Below, piece after piece: positions 1 to 10,047 of a DNA stretch of 64,000 bases. A model generated the notes under the pieces. The model did no database searches. It was not told the origin of the DNA and saw only the letters and a list, made by a program, of their open reading frames with translations. The stretch is from positions 806,001-870,000 of the forward strand of contig JAUKUA010000007.1 in the NCBI GenBank assembly GCA_030549175.1, read 5' to 3'. Position numbers and translations under genes: made by a program. The stretch comes from Lasiosphaeris hirsuta. Taxonomy: Eukaryota; Ascomycota; Sordariomycetes; Sordariales; Lasiosphaeriaceae. The number at the start of each line of letters is the position of its first letter. Within the stretch, counting starts at the first letter, position 1.

Positions 1-174
1 GGCGTGATTGGGTGAATGGAGAGGGATCTTAGAAGATAATCATTGAACACCTCAATGACATGGTCACGCCCTTATTCGCAGCCTTTTCGAGTATAATTCT
101 ACTTATTAATGGTTGACTCCTAGGAGGAATAGGGAATCTTACCTCCCATTCAATTTTGCTAAGCTAGATCAAAA

Positions 175-966
175 TCAATCTAGAACATAAGGTACAGGGA
201 ACGGCCGGTGCAGCCGCGCCACCAGATCGTCATTCTCCGGGATGATCTTATGCTGAATAAAAAAGTCGATGATAAACATATTGTAACTGTGCCTGAACTT
301 TCCATCCTTCATGGCATCGATTACCTCCTGAGTGCTCATGCGCTGAAATTTGGTCACCTCAGGGGAGGACGGTAAAGGTTCCATGCCCTTCGGAAGTAGC
401 ATATCGTAGCCATACATTATACAGAAAATCAGCCGCCCTGTATCCGGAATTCGCCTGTAGTGCGTCAACACATCAATTTCCGTGGCGTGTTCGCGTAACT
501 GCTTCTCGGTAAAGGAGGCTTCCTCCTTGGCTTCTTCGACGATAGAATCCCAAGGCTTTTGGCTAGCTCGCACGCACCCCGCAACTGTAACGTCTAGCAT
601 ATTAGGGCTAGAGACATTGAGGCCGCGGTGCTAAACCCAAAAGCTGAAGCTGAGGTCGGCATTGCGTTTATAGACTATTACAGACACACCCTTCGTAGCT
701 AAGCCAAGGAGGGATGTTGTAAAGCGTTCGAACTCAATCTCTTCTACGCCGGCGATGTTATGTTTTTCACTGTACTTACCATGTAGGACGTTCGCGAATT
801 TGTTAGCTTTAATAGCAGCGTCGGTTACCTCCTGGAAGGCCTTACTAACTGCGTTTGCGGTATCTCTGCCTTCGGAATCGTGTTTAGCATGAACGCATTT
901 GCGGGTTCCGTCGACGACGTATTTATCAGATAGTTGTAAAAGCTCAGTAATTACATCATCGTCCAT
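175..966 (-). pseudogene. Nudix hydrolase (thiamine pyrophosphokinase-like fungal subfamily), one in-frame stop
   Basis: Read from 966 down to 175, one frame encodes about 263 residues with a single internal TAG at 631-633. The part before the stop ends in GVSVIVYKRNADLSFSFWV and the part after it opens with MLDVTVAG. These are neighbouring blocks of the Nudix proteins that follow an N-terminal DUF4743-like region, so the two halves are one gene. The Nudix box is recognisable but weak: G at the start, then the helix EEAKEEASF where REUXEEXG is usual. The C-terminal LARLHRP-type end is present. The ATG at 966 follows an in-frame TAA about ten codons upstream, which favours it as the true start. 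Family members hydrolyse nucleoside diphosphate derivatives; here activity is doubtful because the TAG falls before the catalytic helix. The stop could be a C-to-T change in CAG or a sequence error. Confidence 0.8.
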
Positions 967-1440
967 ATAGCCGCAAGGTCGATTATTTTAGGGATAGGGA
1001 AGTCAAAGTTCCCACATGAGTTTTAGGTCTTCGTCTTAAACACTAGAACGTCATTAGATAGTCTCCTAAGACGGTCCAGGAATCCTACTTGTCAACGCTT
1101 TCAACTAAGTCCAGAAAAAACTGGGACTGCTCAGTCAACGCAGCTGAAGCCATTCTCAGTGTTATAAAACAGGAGAGAAGGACACCGTAAATGAGTTCGA
1201 AAGTAAAAATATCGTGCGAAAAAAAGGTGCGTGAAAACCTTTGCGAAGAAAGCGCGGGAAATGACTTGTAAGCTTATGTAAACCAATGAGAGGCCGGCTT
1301 CTTAAACAGGACATAACATTATGGTTCCACGTGACTTCTTTCGATTACTCAGTCCCAGATTTAGGCTACTCGTTAGGATAGCCCTAAATATAGGAATGTT
1401 GCCAATTTTTGGGCACATTTACACGGTGTCACAAGCTGAA
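967..1440. other. Intergenic, nothing recognised
   Basis: No convincing ORF, RNA gene or repeat seen. The stretch lies upstream of the minus-strand Nudix gene and may hold its promoter. Confidence 0.5.
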
Positions 1441-1443
1441 CAC

Positions 1444-1540
1444 CCGGACCGGAAGGTCACGCCTAGACCGGAAGGTCACTGATTGCCAGAAGGCCGGAAG
1501 GCCACAGAAGACCGGAAGGTCACAGAAGACCGGAAGGCTT
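1444..1540. repeat. Imperfect tandem repeat, core GACCGGAAGGTCAC
   Basis: The core GACCGGAAGGTCAC, itself close to an inverted repeat (GACC..GGTC), occurs about five times with spacers of 4-10 bases. Short ORFs crossing it on both strands are products of the repeat. Confidence 0.7.
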
Positions 1541-1638
1541 CTGACAAACAGACCGAATCTCGATGACTCCAGAGAGAGCTTATTAAGGTCCAGCCCTTCG
1601 AACCTTGATTGACGCCAATTGAGCGGAATCAGGCCACA

Positions 1639-1716
1639 ATGGCCAGGAAGGTTTCGTATCGAAGCCATGGTGGCCAAGAAGGTTTCGTATCACGCCGCGA
1701 TGGCTACGAAGGTTAC
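1639..1716. repeat. Tandem repeat, unit about 31 bp (ATGGCCAGGAAGGTTTCGTATC)
   Basis: Two near copies of a block containing AAGGTTTCGTATC and a third partial copy (ATGGCTACGAAGGTTACG) follow each other. No coding role is evident. Confidence 0.6.
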
Positions 1717-1934
1717 GCCAGTAAGCCGGCTCAGAATGATGGAGAACTTCGGTCCTAGGAGGACCTCAGTATTTAGAATAGATTCAGACCCAGATGGTAT
1801 CTCGAAGGGCAAGGACCTTCGAGGCCATAGTCAATTATTGTGTGCGTGTTCAGAATAGACTTGTTCAGCGCCCACAGGGCCACATTCTGTTCCAAGCCGC
1901 ACCCACAAGCTCGCTGTGGTTACCCCTTGTCACA

Positions 1935-2100
1935 AGCATGCTGTGGTGCAGCGTGCCGAAAATGGTACTTAGCCTGAGCAAAGGTGAGCAAGCCTGAACA
2001 AATCCTGAGCAAACACTGAGCCGGCCCTGAGCCGGGGTGAGCAGTGTCACGTGGGCGAGGTACAAAAAAGGAAATTCTGTGTGCCTAGATTCGTCTCACA
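1935..2100. repeat. Dispersed repeat R1, copy 1
   Basis: About 166 bp that recurs at 6,127-6,294 at high identity. It begins AGCATGCTG, contains CAGCGTGCCGAAAATGG, a run of CCTGAGC-type words, and ends GATTCGTCTCA. It looks like a piece of an interspersed element, family unknown. Confidence 0.8.
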
Positions 2101-2508
2101 TAACAGAAGTTTTCTTGTGTCAGTTGACAGACGCGGGTCAAAGACGCGGGCCTGATGAACCTGCTCCGGAGTCGTCCTCGGGTAGATCGTTGCATTGGCA
2201 TAACCCTTCCGAAGCCAGGTTGAGAGTAGCCTCGTCCACGCAAGTCCTGCAATACGAAGCGGCAATGAAGCATACCGTTACCCGCGAAGCTTTGGGGTCG
2301 GTTCATGGACTTTTGTCCTAGTGTTACTGCCATTGGCGGCATTCCATATCGGGTGTTCGGAACTCTCCGTGCTCGGAGCCAGAAGCAGAATGTCGAAAGA
2401 AATATATCCAACCCTGAAGGAGAACATCGTGAAGAAAAGGAAACAGCGAAAGGAATATGGACCAAGGAATCTGTCGACGAGAGTTCTAACTTTACCAGCC
2501 ACGGCACG
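2101..2508. other. Intergenic, downstream of the HET gene
   Basis: Overlapping short frames on both strands, none with recognisable motifs. Lies 3' of the minus-strand HET gene and probably includes its 3' UTR. Confidence 0.4.
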
Positions 2509-5096
2509 TTAACCCATAACAATCAAGCTCTTGAGCGCACCAACCCCCATCCAGTCCTCCATCTTTACAGGCTCCCCTGGGGCAGTGACATTGACCTTGT
2601 ACGCCACACCATCCACGAACTCGACCATCATAAGCTGAAACCCCCTCTCGCTCTGAGATGTGACAATAAATGGGTATCTCTCTCCTCCTTGTACTAGATA
2701 TGAATCGCCGAAAAGGCGAATCGATGTCAGCTTTTTGTTGCCTGCACCCGGACAATAAGCTGTGAAGCTCTCCTCCTTCGGCCGAGTGAAGCCCCGGAAC
2801 CTGCTTCTAATAGAAAGAAAAGCTAGGCTCGTGGAGAATGCAATGCAGTCGCCAATTGGAGGAGAGCCCCGTCCGAGATTCTTTTCATGGCGCCGCTTTA
2901 GTTCATCCTGATCAACGTCGAAGTGGCGGAAGATTCCGGTTGAGCTGGTGGAAGAAACATCGATCCGGAATAGCGATCTTGGCGGTTTATCCCAGGCAAA
3001 AGAAAAGAACTTGAGTAGCGGGACGTCACCTGTGTGGGCCTTTGCCGGCGTAATTCCGATTTCTGGATCCCTGATGACAAGTGGAGTTGAGGATGCCGAA
3101 TCGGAATCAAGGTGGACCAGTGTCTTCACCCACCCAGCCCAGGACCAACTTGGGAACCCGTGTCGTCGCTCTAAGAGCAAATCCCAGTACCAGCAGCCCT
3201 CGATAATCTCCCCAAATATCCATTCTGGGATACCGTGGTAGAGAGGCCCGATCGACTCCCGAAGTGCGTTGGCGACGCCCGAAAATGCCTTCTCGATGTC
3301 GTCTTTTTCGCCAAGTTGGCGGTCCATTGCGTGTGGCTGGCGGATTAGGCTTCGTACTTGTTGGCGGTGGTCGTCCTGGTGTCTCGGCGCCGCGCTGTCG
3401 CGCCGTAATGAAGGAAGGTCTTCAAGGGCCACGTCCGCTCGCCATGTTGCTTCTCCACATTTGAAAAGCATGTTTGACCAGAGGAAGTAGACGACCATGT
3501 TGGAACACAACTCCTCCTGAAACGTCCAGCCGCGTTCTCTCCAAACCGAGCCTTTCAGGACTGCCTCAGGGTTTTCGAGGACCTCAATGAGAGACATGTC
3601 TCCGATCTGACACTCCCGGAGATAGGGTACCAGAGTGTCGTTCTCCTTCATGTCGTTAATGTAGTAACGGGGGCGCTCGCGCAGGTAGCGCACCCTCTCG
3701 CGATGCTCGGTATCCGACATGTGCCATATCGTCCATTCCCTGCTAACGCCAGGAAGTCCATCCCGAACGTCGTAAGTGGTCGAGGCAATTGTTAGAGTGG
3801 CTCGGGAGTAGATGCGGTCCATCTGTTGGATCTGGAGCGCCAGCTCGTATTTGTCGTCCTGGATGTTGCAAAGCGCATCGACCCATAGGAATCGCATACC
3901 AATGTCCTGAACAACTTGGATAGCGTCCTTGTTGGTTTGCGGCAGATCGATATGTTGTCGCAGCGCGCCCGCGCTGGACCAAAGCGCAAGATTGGCTGTG
4001 GTGAGTGTTGGCTGCTTGTAAGATCCCCAGACATAACTGAGAGTAATATAGTCGGGCTCGTCTCCCGGTAATAGGGTTACAATGCACAAGTTGTTGACGT
4101 CGATGAGCTTCAGCTGGACTGGAAATGGCGTGGTGCAGGCACCTCCTCTTTCCGGGTGGCAGGATATCAAATGTCTCGTAGAGTAAGTCGTAAGCCAAAG
4201 CTTAATAATCCCGGGGTCATATCTTTGACCTAGCCGCCTGCCCTGGCCAACGATGGACCCTCAATCTGGAGCGGGGACTAAGATTCGCTGACTCGCTGTC
4301 GAGACACGGCCTGGGTACACCGGCTCTGAGAATTCGGGATTGGTTACCTGAGTAGTTGCGTATGTGAGGCTCACGGATCTCCAGCCCCCGTGGTCATGAG
4401 GTGTAATTGTCACTGTCTTCATCCATCCTAGCGCATGGTGCTCTCGCAGGAGCTTGAGGTTGACTTTGATTGGATCATAACCACTGCGTGTTGTGACCGT
4501 CTTTGCCTCGACTGTGGCAACTGATTCGTCGAGATGGTCTAGCAGGGTCAAAGTGCGACCCTCCCGCAAATAGAATCGCAGCCAGAGTTGATCTTCGTAG
4601 ACGATGTAGTTGGGTTGGAAGCACGGTTGCATCTTGATCCATTTGCGTCGGTTGTCTTCGTTATGTGTAGCCCAGATCCTGATGCATGCCCGTGTAAGCC
4701 ACATTGCCGCCCAATGGGTTTTTTCAGTGAGTCATAGGTGGGTATACCGGGTGCGTACCAGACGTTGAATGTAACAGGCCTCGTTACCAGCTTCTGTACC
4801 ATATTCCGGACCTCGCAGATCTCATTGCATTTATCTGCCGTCCAATCCAAAGGCTCGATTTGCGGCGTGGAAACACGAAACCAATGCCGGGGGTCCACAG
4901 CTCTGCATCGCCAGCACCATACCCCTAGGCTACTTGACGCGTCGCGCGTTGAGGGGGAGTGAATCGGCAGCTGCGGCGCGACAACCTGCTGCAGCTCTTT
5001 TGTCTCGTCGACACGGATCAGACCTGCATCGCTGGTGTTGTGAGTTGCGCTGTCACCATGACGGCGGACAAGTTTGTTCTTCACCCAAGAGCGCAT
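2509..5096 (-). pseudogene. HET-domain (heterokaryon incompatibility) protein gene, broken at two points
   Basis: The longest open part (4,260 to 2,509) carries the HET domain: ITLSYVWG, then LPQTNKDAI, FLWVDALCNIQDD, QMDRIYSRATLTIAS and GLPGVSREW, in the family order. Just upstream, the frame reads IIKLWLTTYSTRHLISC, the usual I-x-x-WL...H-x-x-C lead-in, so the gene starts further 5'. The same frame is open from 4,704 and is interrupted by a TGA at 4,261-4,263. Before that, an ATG at 5,096 opens a different frame with a C-x-x-C stretch (WCWRCRAVD) and DKCNEICEVRNMVQKL, ending at TYDSLKK near an A6 run (about 4,715), where a one-base shift joins the two frames. Together this makes one HET protein of about 860 residues. 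Introns could in principle remove either break, but no GTATGT-type donor with a good branch site was seen. HET proteins trigger incompatibility cell death in fungi. Confidence 0.85.
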
Positions 5097-6126
5097 GGCA
5101 GGTGTTACCAGACGACGGCGGTAACGGAAGGTGATGAGGTCGTTGAAATCAGCTTCGAACTCCTAAGGATGGCAACAGAGGGAAGATGTCGTTCAGCCGC
5201 ACTTCTTCTCCGATCACGTGTTTTCAGCTTACCTAACACGTCTCAACTCAGCAAACGCATTTTTTGGCGCCATAAATCCGTGAAATCAAGTCGCGTTTCA
5301 GATCGATAGCTTGGGCAAACGGGGTGGTTGAAGCGGGGATTGCCGCGATTGCGGCCATGGCTTTGAAATGGCGAGATCGGTGCCTCTACGATGTTACCTC
5401 TTAAGGCTGGTTTGTTGGAGGAATTGAGAGAAAGTGGGGAAAGCCTATTTGCCAACCGGGCTTGCCTAGTCACAACTCGACGGTGACTACTGCAGTTTGA
5501 GTTTTTGCACTAGGCTGGATTGGCCTGGTGCACCGCCCCTACTATATAACCCTTCCGCGCACTTGATTCACCCTTTTTAACCCACTCCACCTACGCCCCC
5601 AAAACAGGGCGCTGGCGGTCCGGGTGTCGAAGCCTTCCCGACATGGCATCGCACTTAGCCACGGTTCCTTAGGGAAATGAATATTTAGGAGTCTCGATTC
5701 CCGGCGTTATGGTAGGGAAGCAGCCCCCTTTCCTCGAGGAGAGCGACAACAGATCTTCTGTAACTTCGTTCTCTCAGCCGCTCCTGCGACATCTCCGCTG
5801 GCTGATAGTCTAGTGAATAATAAGAGTCTTCTTAGCATGTTGGCATTTGCCGTCATACAGGTGATGGTAGAGCATGGTGTGGATGCCCTGGCTAAGTTCA
5901 TCGACAATCGCCGAGTAAAGCCCGTTAAAGTGGGCGTTTAGAAATGCCTCCTCTGCTGGGTGTCATTAGCAGTCACTGTAAGTTACTGGGGCACTATTAC
6001 TTAGATCACAATACTAGTACTGTGAGGTAAAGGTGAGGCTGTTCATTTTCAAAATAGGAACCGATTTTGGCCATCTTTATGTATAGGACCAATTCTGGGC
6101 CCACTTGGCTAGAGTTGAAGCAATTC
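5097..6126. other. Upstream region of the HET gene, with one short open frame
   Basis: Mostly without features. On the plus strand, a frame ending at the TAG at 5,939-5,941 reads SLLSMLAFAVIQVMVEHGVD and ALAKFIDNR, which looks protein-like (amphipathic helix), but no start, homologue or extension is clear. It could be a gene fragment. Confidence 0.3.
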
Positions 6127-6294
6127 AGCATGCTGCGGCGCAGCGTGCCGAAAATGGGTACTTGGCCTGAGCAAAGGTGAGCAAGCCTGAGCAAATCCTG
6201 AGTAAAGACTGAGCCGGGCTTGAGCTGGGGTGAGCAGTGATCACGTGGGCCAGGTACGAAAAAGGAAATTTTGTGTGCCCAGATTCGTCTCATA
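6127..6294. repeat. Dispersed repeat R1, copy 2
   Basis: Second copy of the 1,935-2,100 repeat in the same orientation. It stops where similarity to the Gypsy LTR family begins (about 6,297), so the two elements abut. Confidence 0.8.
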
Positions 6295-6296
6295 CA

Positions 6297-7195
6297 ACAC
6301 ATAATACTTCGAAGTTATAAGTCAGGAGGAAACAGAAGGGTTTATAAGGTTATATTACCCCTCAGCTTCACTAAATTTCAGCTGATAATATTTCTAGGTC
6401 TGTTCCAAAAGGGCTTTAGGAGCTTCTTCCTCTCGAGGATCCGTCATAACATATCTATCTCTTCTATCTGGGAGGCTCCTTTAGCCACTCGTCTCTCATA
6501 CCCTATAAGCCAGGGGTTCTAAGCCAAATATTACTGACCATCTCCTGTTAGTCCACGGGCGGTATTAGTACTTACTTCTATAGCTCAAGTGGTATGATGA
6601 CCATTGTTACGAAGGTTCCTTCACGTCCTTAGTACTTACGTCAGTCACTGAGTCACCAGTGTCATAACTAGTACCTTGTCACAGCGACGGTTCCCTTTTG
6701 TGACTCATGGGTATCCGATAGGCCCGGTCGTGACCACCTGTCACTACTAAAGCTAGACTCCGGAGAACGTCGGGGTTCAGGTATTCTAGGGAGACGACTG
6801 TGATAACTGGGAGGTCAATGACTCGAAAGACCCGCTGAATTGTCATGTTGATCTTTTGGCTGACTACTATAGCTCTGGCCACGATGCTAAGGTTGTATGG
6901 CCGTCCAGACAAATCTGAAGTCTGGTGACGTTGCCTAGCGTAGGCCAGGTCCACTAGGTAGGCCGCCCTTACTCGTTAGTGGTGTCTGGATTCCGGCTTG
7001 GCCCGCGGCCTTGCCTGAGGATCCATCAACCTACGTGCGGGCCAGAAGCCACTAACCGCGTGATTTTGTGGAGTGTGTGTGTGTGTCCCACAGATAAGCC
7101 ACGATGTGGCAACCGTTGTGGCCATCTCTGTGGGCCCAGCTCAAGGAGGTGATACACCCTGTTGACCTTAGGTGAGCCAGCCCAGCAGTGTGACA
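6297..7195 (-). repeat. Truncated, diverged copy of the Gypsy LTR family
   Basis: Shares landmark blocks in order with the LTR at 30,341-31,651: AATACTTC..AAGTCAGGAG, TTATATTACCCCTCAGCTTCAC, GGAGCTTCTTCCTCTCGAGGATC, CTAGACTCCGGAGAACGTCGGG and the terminal GTTGACCTTAGGTGAGCC..CAGTGTGACA. The first 300 or so bases of the inverted LTR are missing. It is richer in GC than the RIP-damaged copies. Confidence 0.8.
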
Positions 7196-7895
7196 GGCTG
7201 TTCATAGGAAAGATCACCTTGGGAAGAAAATACCCCATAAGTCGAAGACGAAAGGGAGTAGACAAGGGCCCACGACCCAAGGGAAGAAAACGAAGTGGAG
7301 GGGGAGGAAGGCTCTAGTTTCCCTATCTTTCCTATTAGCTGTTAAAGGTAGCTTTTCTCTACAGAGTTTTTATGTACCTTGTTCGAGGGATAAGTCATGA
7401 AGGACGGGTGGGACCTTCTAGCGGTAAAAAGGTATATATAAGGCTAGGATTTCGGGTAGGAGGATCTCCTTGGTAATGTGTCTAGAGCTGGGCGGGCTAG
7501 GGGAGGCCGGTCTAGGCCGTAGTGGGGCCGGGCCCGCGACTAGACTAGGGCCCTCCCGTCGCCCACGTTAGTTCCCTGGGGTCCTCGGGCCTCTGGCCTT
7601 CGGCCCCTAGCGTCCCAAACGTCTTAGGCTAAAACCCCGGACGTTGAACAATCTATCTATCTATCTATCTGCCGTTTTCAGGGTTAGGCCTGTGTGTTGC
7701 CAGGGTTATGTACGGGGATTACAGTACAAAATGACATTCATGACAGTGCATTTGTTATTTGACGTTCCGCCAGATGCTGCAGCGATCACGAAAGAGGGCA
7801 CCTCCAATCCCATTTGGGTTTGGTCAAGACGGCTGACGTCGTCAAGGCAGAAGGTGGCAGAAGGTGAAGTTCTCTTGTCAGATATGTAGTTCAGG
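7196..7895. other. Intergenic with (ATCT)5 microsatellite
   Basis: No gene recognised. An (ATCT)5 run lies at 7,651-7,670, next to a GC-rich stretch with GGGCCC palindromes (7,500-7,620). A TATATATAAGG motif occurs near 7,433. Confidence 0.4.
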
Positions 7896-7975
7896 CGACC
7901 AAGCTCTCCCAGCAGCGACCATGCTCTCCCAGCAACGACCATGCTCTCCCAGCAGCGACCAAGTCCTCCCAAACC
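7896..7975. repeat. 20-bp tandem repeat, about four units (CGACCATGCTCTCCCAGCAG)
   Basis: Three full units and a decayed fourth follow in register. Short frames on either strand here are low complexity and not taken as genes. Confidence 0.8.
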
Positions 7976-8270
7976 AAATCCCACGCGCCGTCACCAAGTC
8001 ACAAAAAATAGATGGTGAGGCCTGGCCATCATCCCATTCCTTGTGCTCTTTGATGGGCCCCCCCTCTCTCTCTCGGCTACTTGCCCCATTTTCCCTTGGC
8101 GCGGCGGTCCTGCCGCAAGGCGTGGTGAGACATGGCTCGATTCTTGAACCCGTTCATTGCCATGGTCTGGCTCTGGAATCCTGTTAGACCCTATCTAGAC
8201 ATGGACAGAGGAGGAGGATACGTACTACGCGCGGCAGCTTCAAGGGAGCCCCGAATCGGCGTCCCAGTCC

Positions 8271-8730
8271 CTACATGGTGACGCCGGCGAGGAAGAAGGG
8301 CGTAGCGAGGAGGGCGGCCCACTGCATCTTGGCTAGCGTTGCTGTTTTTTGGCCCTCCTGAAGAACTCTGGATGATTCCATCATGGCCATGATTAGGTCG
8401 ACTGAGGGTTTCTCGCCGCGCTGGTCATTTTTGATCCTGAAGCCGTCCGCGCGGACGACGAGGTCAAAATGTTTGTCGACTGAGTCGACCGCCTGAGGGG
8501 CGTCTAAGATTGAAGTGGGTTAGGGTTAGAGAATAGAAGGGATATGAAGGTGACTTACAGCCTAGGTTTACTTGGAGGGTATGGAAAATCATTTCGTCCT
8601 GCTCCTTCTTGATGAAGAGGTTATTGTTGTCGGGGTCGCTGAAAGGATCGCTCAAAGGATCGTTGAAAGGATCGCAGAAAGGATCGCTGAAAGGACCGCT
8701 GAAAGGATCGCGGGAGAAAGAGGGCGCCAT
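8271..8730 (-). CDS. Small membrane-anchored protein of unknown family, two exons (paralogue of the 42.3 kb gene)
   Basis: Exon 1 is 8,730-8,559, the intron 8,558-8,504 (55 bp, GTAAGT..CTAAC..TTAG), exon 2 8,503-8,271. The spliced frame gives 134 residues and a TAG stop. The N-terminus MAPSFSRDPF leads into a repeated DPFSDPF tract, then an acidic segment (KKEQDEMIFHTLQVNL). After the intron (phase 1, inside a Tyr codon followed by APQ) comes FDLVVRADGF, then a helix with VDLIMAMMESSRVLQEGQK, and a hydrophobic C-terminus (WAALLATPFFLAGVTM) that could sit in a membrane. The gene at 42,331-42,889 shares MAPS.., the same intron position and phase, the Y-AP junction, an F-x-LV-x-R motif and the helix before the hydrophobic segment. 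I do not recognise the family and assign no function. The intact frame is notable among so many broken genes. Confidence 0.72.
8632..8712 (-). repeat. 12-bp coding repeat (DPFS-type units) in exon 1
   Basis: Seven or so units of GGATCGCTGAAA (plus-strand sense) encode a DPF-S/C/N/L tract on the minus strand. Unit length is a multiple of three, so copy-number change keeps the frame. Confidence 0.85.
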
Positions 8731-8772
8731 TTTGTAGGTGGTGAAAATTGTGCAGTTTTAATGCGGGCCCGA

Positions 8773-9211
8773 TCAGGGCAATGATGTCGCCGAGGCAATG
8801 ATGTCGCCGAGGCAGTGATGTTGCTGTTTCCGTGCCGGCTTTTTTTTTACATTAAACAAATAAATACGCAAGCCCTGGTGTGCACGGACCGGCAAATCGA
8901 TACAGTTGTTCTCCTTTAGGTGATTCGCCAAATGCAAAGCTAGCCACAAGTTGACGCGAGAGCTCTTCTTCAAGAGGCGCTGCATCAGGATAGCCCCGAC
9001 CCGACTAGTTAACAGCCTTTAGTTTGTCGTTTATTTTCTGCATCATCTCTTTCCCTGTCGTTGTGGTTTGATATAGGGTCTCAAAAATTGTCAAAGTCTG
9101 GTTTTGGAGGCTTCTGATCTGAACTACATGAATCAAATAGAAATTGCTCATGGCAACACTAGCAATCCAGCAAGAGTGACGACAGCCAGACATTTCAGCA
9201 CGACAACCCAC
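8773..9211 (-). other. Possible gene remnant upstream of the 8.3-8.7 kb gene
   Basis: Two short minus-strand frames follow each other (9,211-9,005, ending EMMQKINDKLKAVN, and 8,985-8,773, with MQRLLKKSSRVNLWLALHLA). They could be two exons or a frame-shifted gene, or chance. No motif is recognised. Confidence 0.2.
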
Positions 9212-9961
9212 CTCTCAGGGGCAATGGATCATTGCATCATCAGGCCTCACGGCAGCAGGCGCCCAATAGTGACATGGATCTCGCAGCGGCACCTGCTACT
9301 GCTAAAAGAGCTCCTTCCGAGCTGGAATGGACGTAACGGCATGACGTACGATCACGGCGCCACGTCTACGAAGCTGCCACTGCCACTAGTGCCGCCCCCC
9401 GTGCTCATCGCTACTCACTAGATGTCCTATGCTGCCCCCCTTGGGCTAACATTAGCATTAGTACCCGAGGGTGCCGCCCGGTTCAAGCTAGATACAGCAA
9501 GTTCACGACCCTAAAATCGACACCATGAATTTCCCTTTCGTTCTTCGGAACTGAGCAGTTGCCGCCTTGGCCTGAGCCAAACTGAGCCAGATTGAGCGAG
9601 GGGGTTACAGTTCCGGGCTGCCTCGGCTACAGTTGCCACGGGTCTAAAATGGCGGTGGAGTTACAAGGACCCAGTTTTAGGACGCTCTACTACCACCACC
9701 TAGCCGCGCTTTCCTTCACTTCAACTAAAGGAGGAGAAAAAACCTATAATTTTAACACGTCGATAAATCATATATATTATATTCGGATTCCAAAGTGTTA
9801 CTCTCTAGCTTTTCCGGTGTCTCTAAAGCGGTTGCGCCCAGGTCGAGTTGTCCATTTTTCTGAACAACTTATCATTGTAGACACTTCTTTCACCAAGCGT
9901 AATGATAACCAGGTATTACGGTATGGTATTGTCAGATAAACAGGTGCTAATGGAAAAAGCC
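9212..9961. other. Intergenic, nothing recognised
   Basis: Short frames on the plus strand (9,592-9,939 is the longest) lack motifs and codon structure that would argue for a gene. Repeated ACTGAGCCA-type words near 9,550-9,600 recall repeat R1. Confidence 0.35.
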
Positions 9962-10047
9962 GTCTGACGTTGGATTTGAACCCACGACCTGGAGTCAACC
10001 TTGAGCAAGGCGAACAGTGTGGCGGTGTGGCTAGCTAAGCCACTGTA
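9962..10047 (-). repeat. tRNA-derived sequence (tRNA pseudogene or SINE head)
   Basis: On the minus strand an A-box-like TGGCTTAGCTAG (10,042-10,029) and a B-box GGTTCAAATCC (9,982-9,972) lie at tRNA-like spacing. The flanking bases do not form a seven-pair acceptor stem, so it is not an intact tRNA gene. A second A-box-like word (GATCGCTCAATTGG) lies near 10,310-10,290. Confidence 0.45.

Noticed and set aside
1444..1540. CRISPR-like array
   Set aside because: Repeats are short, imperfect and without unique spacers of constant length; the DNA is fungal.
1409..1858. Overlapping frames on both strands at the GACCGGAAGG repeats
   Set aside because: They translate the tandem repeats in several frames at once and show no protein-like composition.
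7644..8187. Plus and minus frames across the 20-bp repeat
   Set aside because: Low-complexity output of the repeat array; no motif or splice structure.
9104..9939. Plus-strand frames of about 105 and 115 codons
   Set aside because: No motif, no plausible gene structure, and neighbouring sequence is repeat-like.
9962..10047. Functional tRNA gene
   Set aside because: The bases beside the boxes do not pair into a seven-base acceptor stem.
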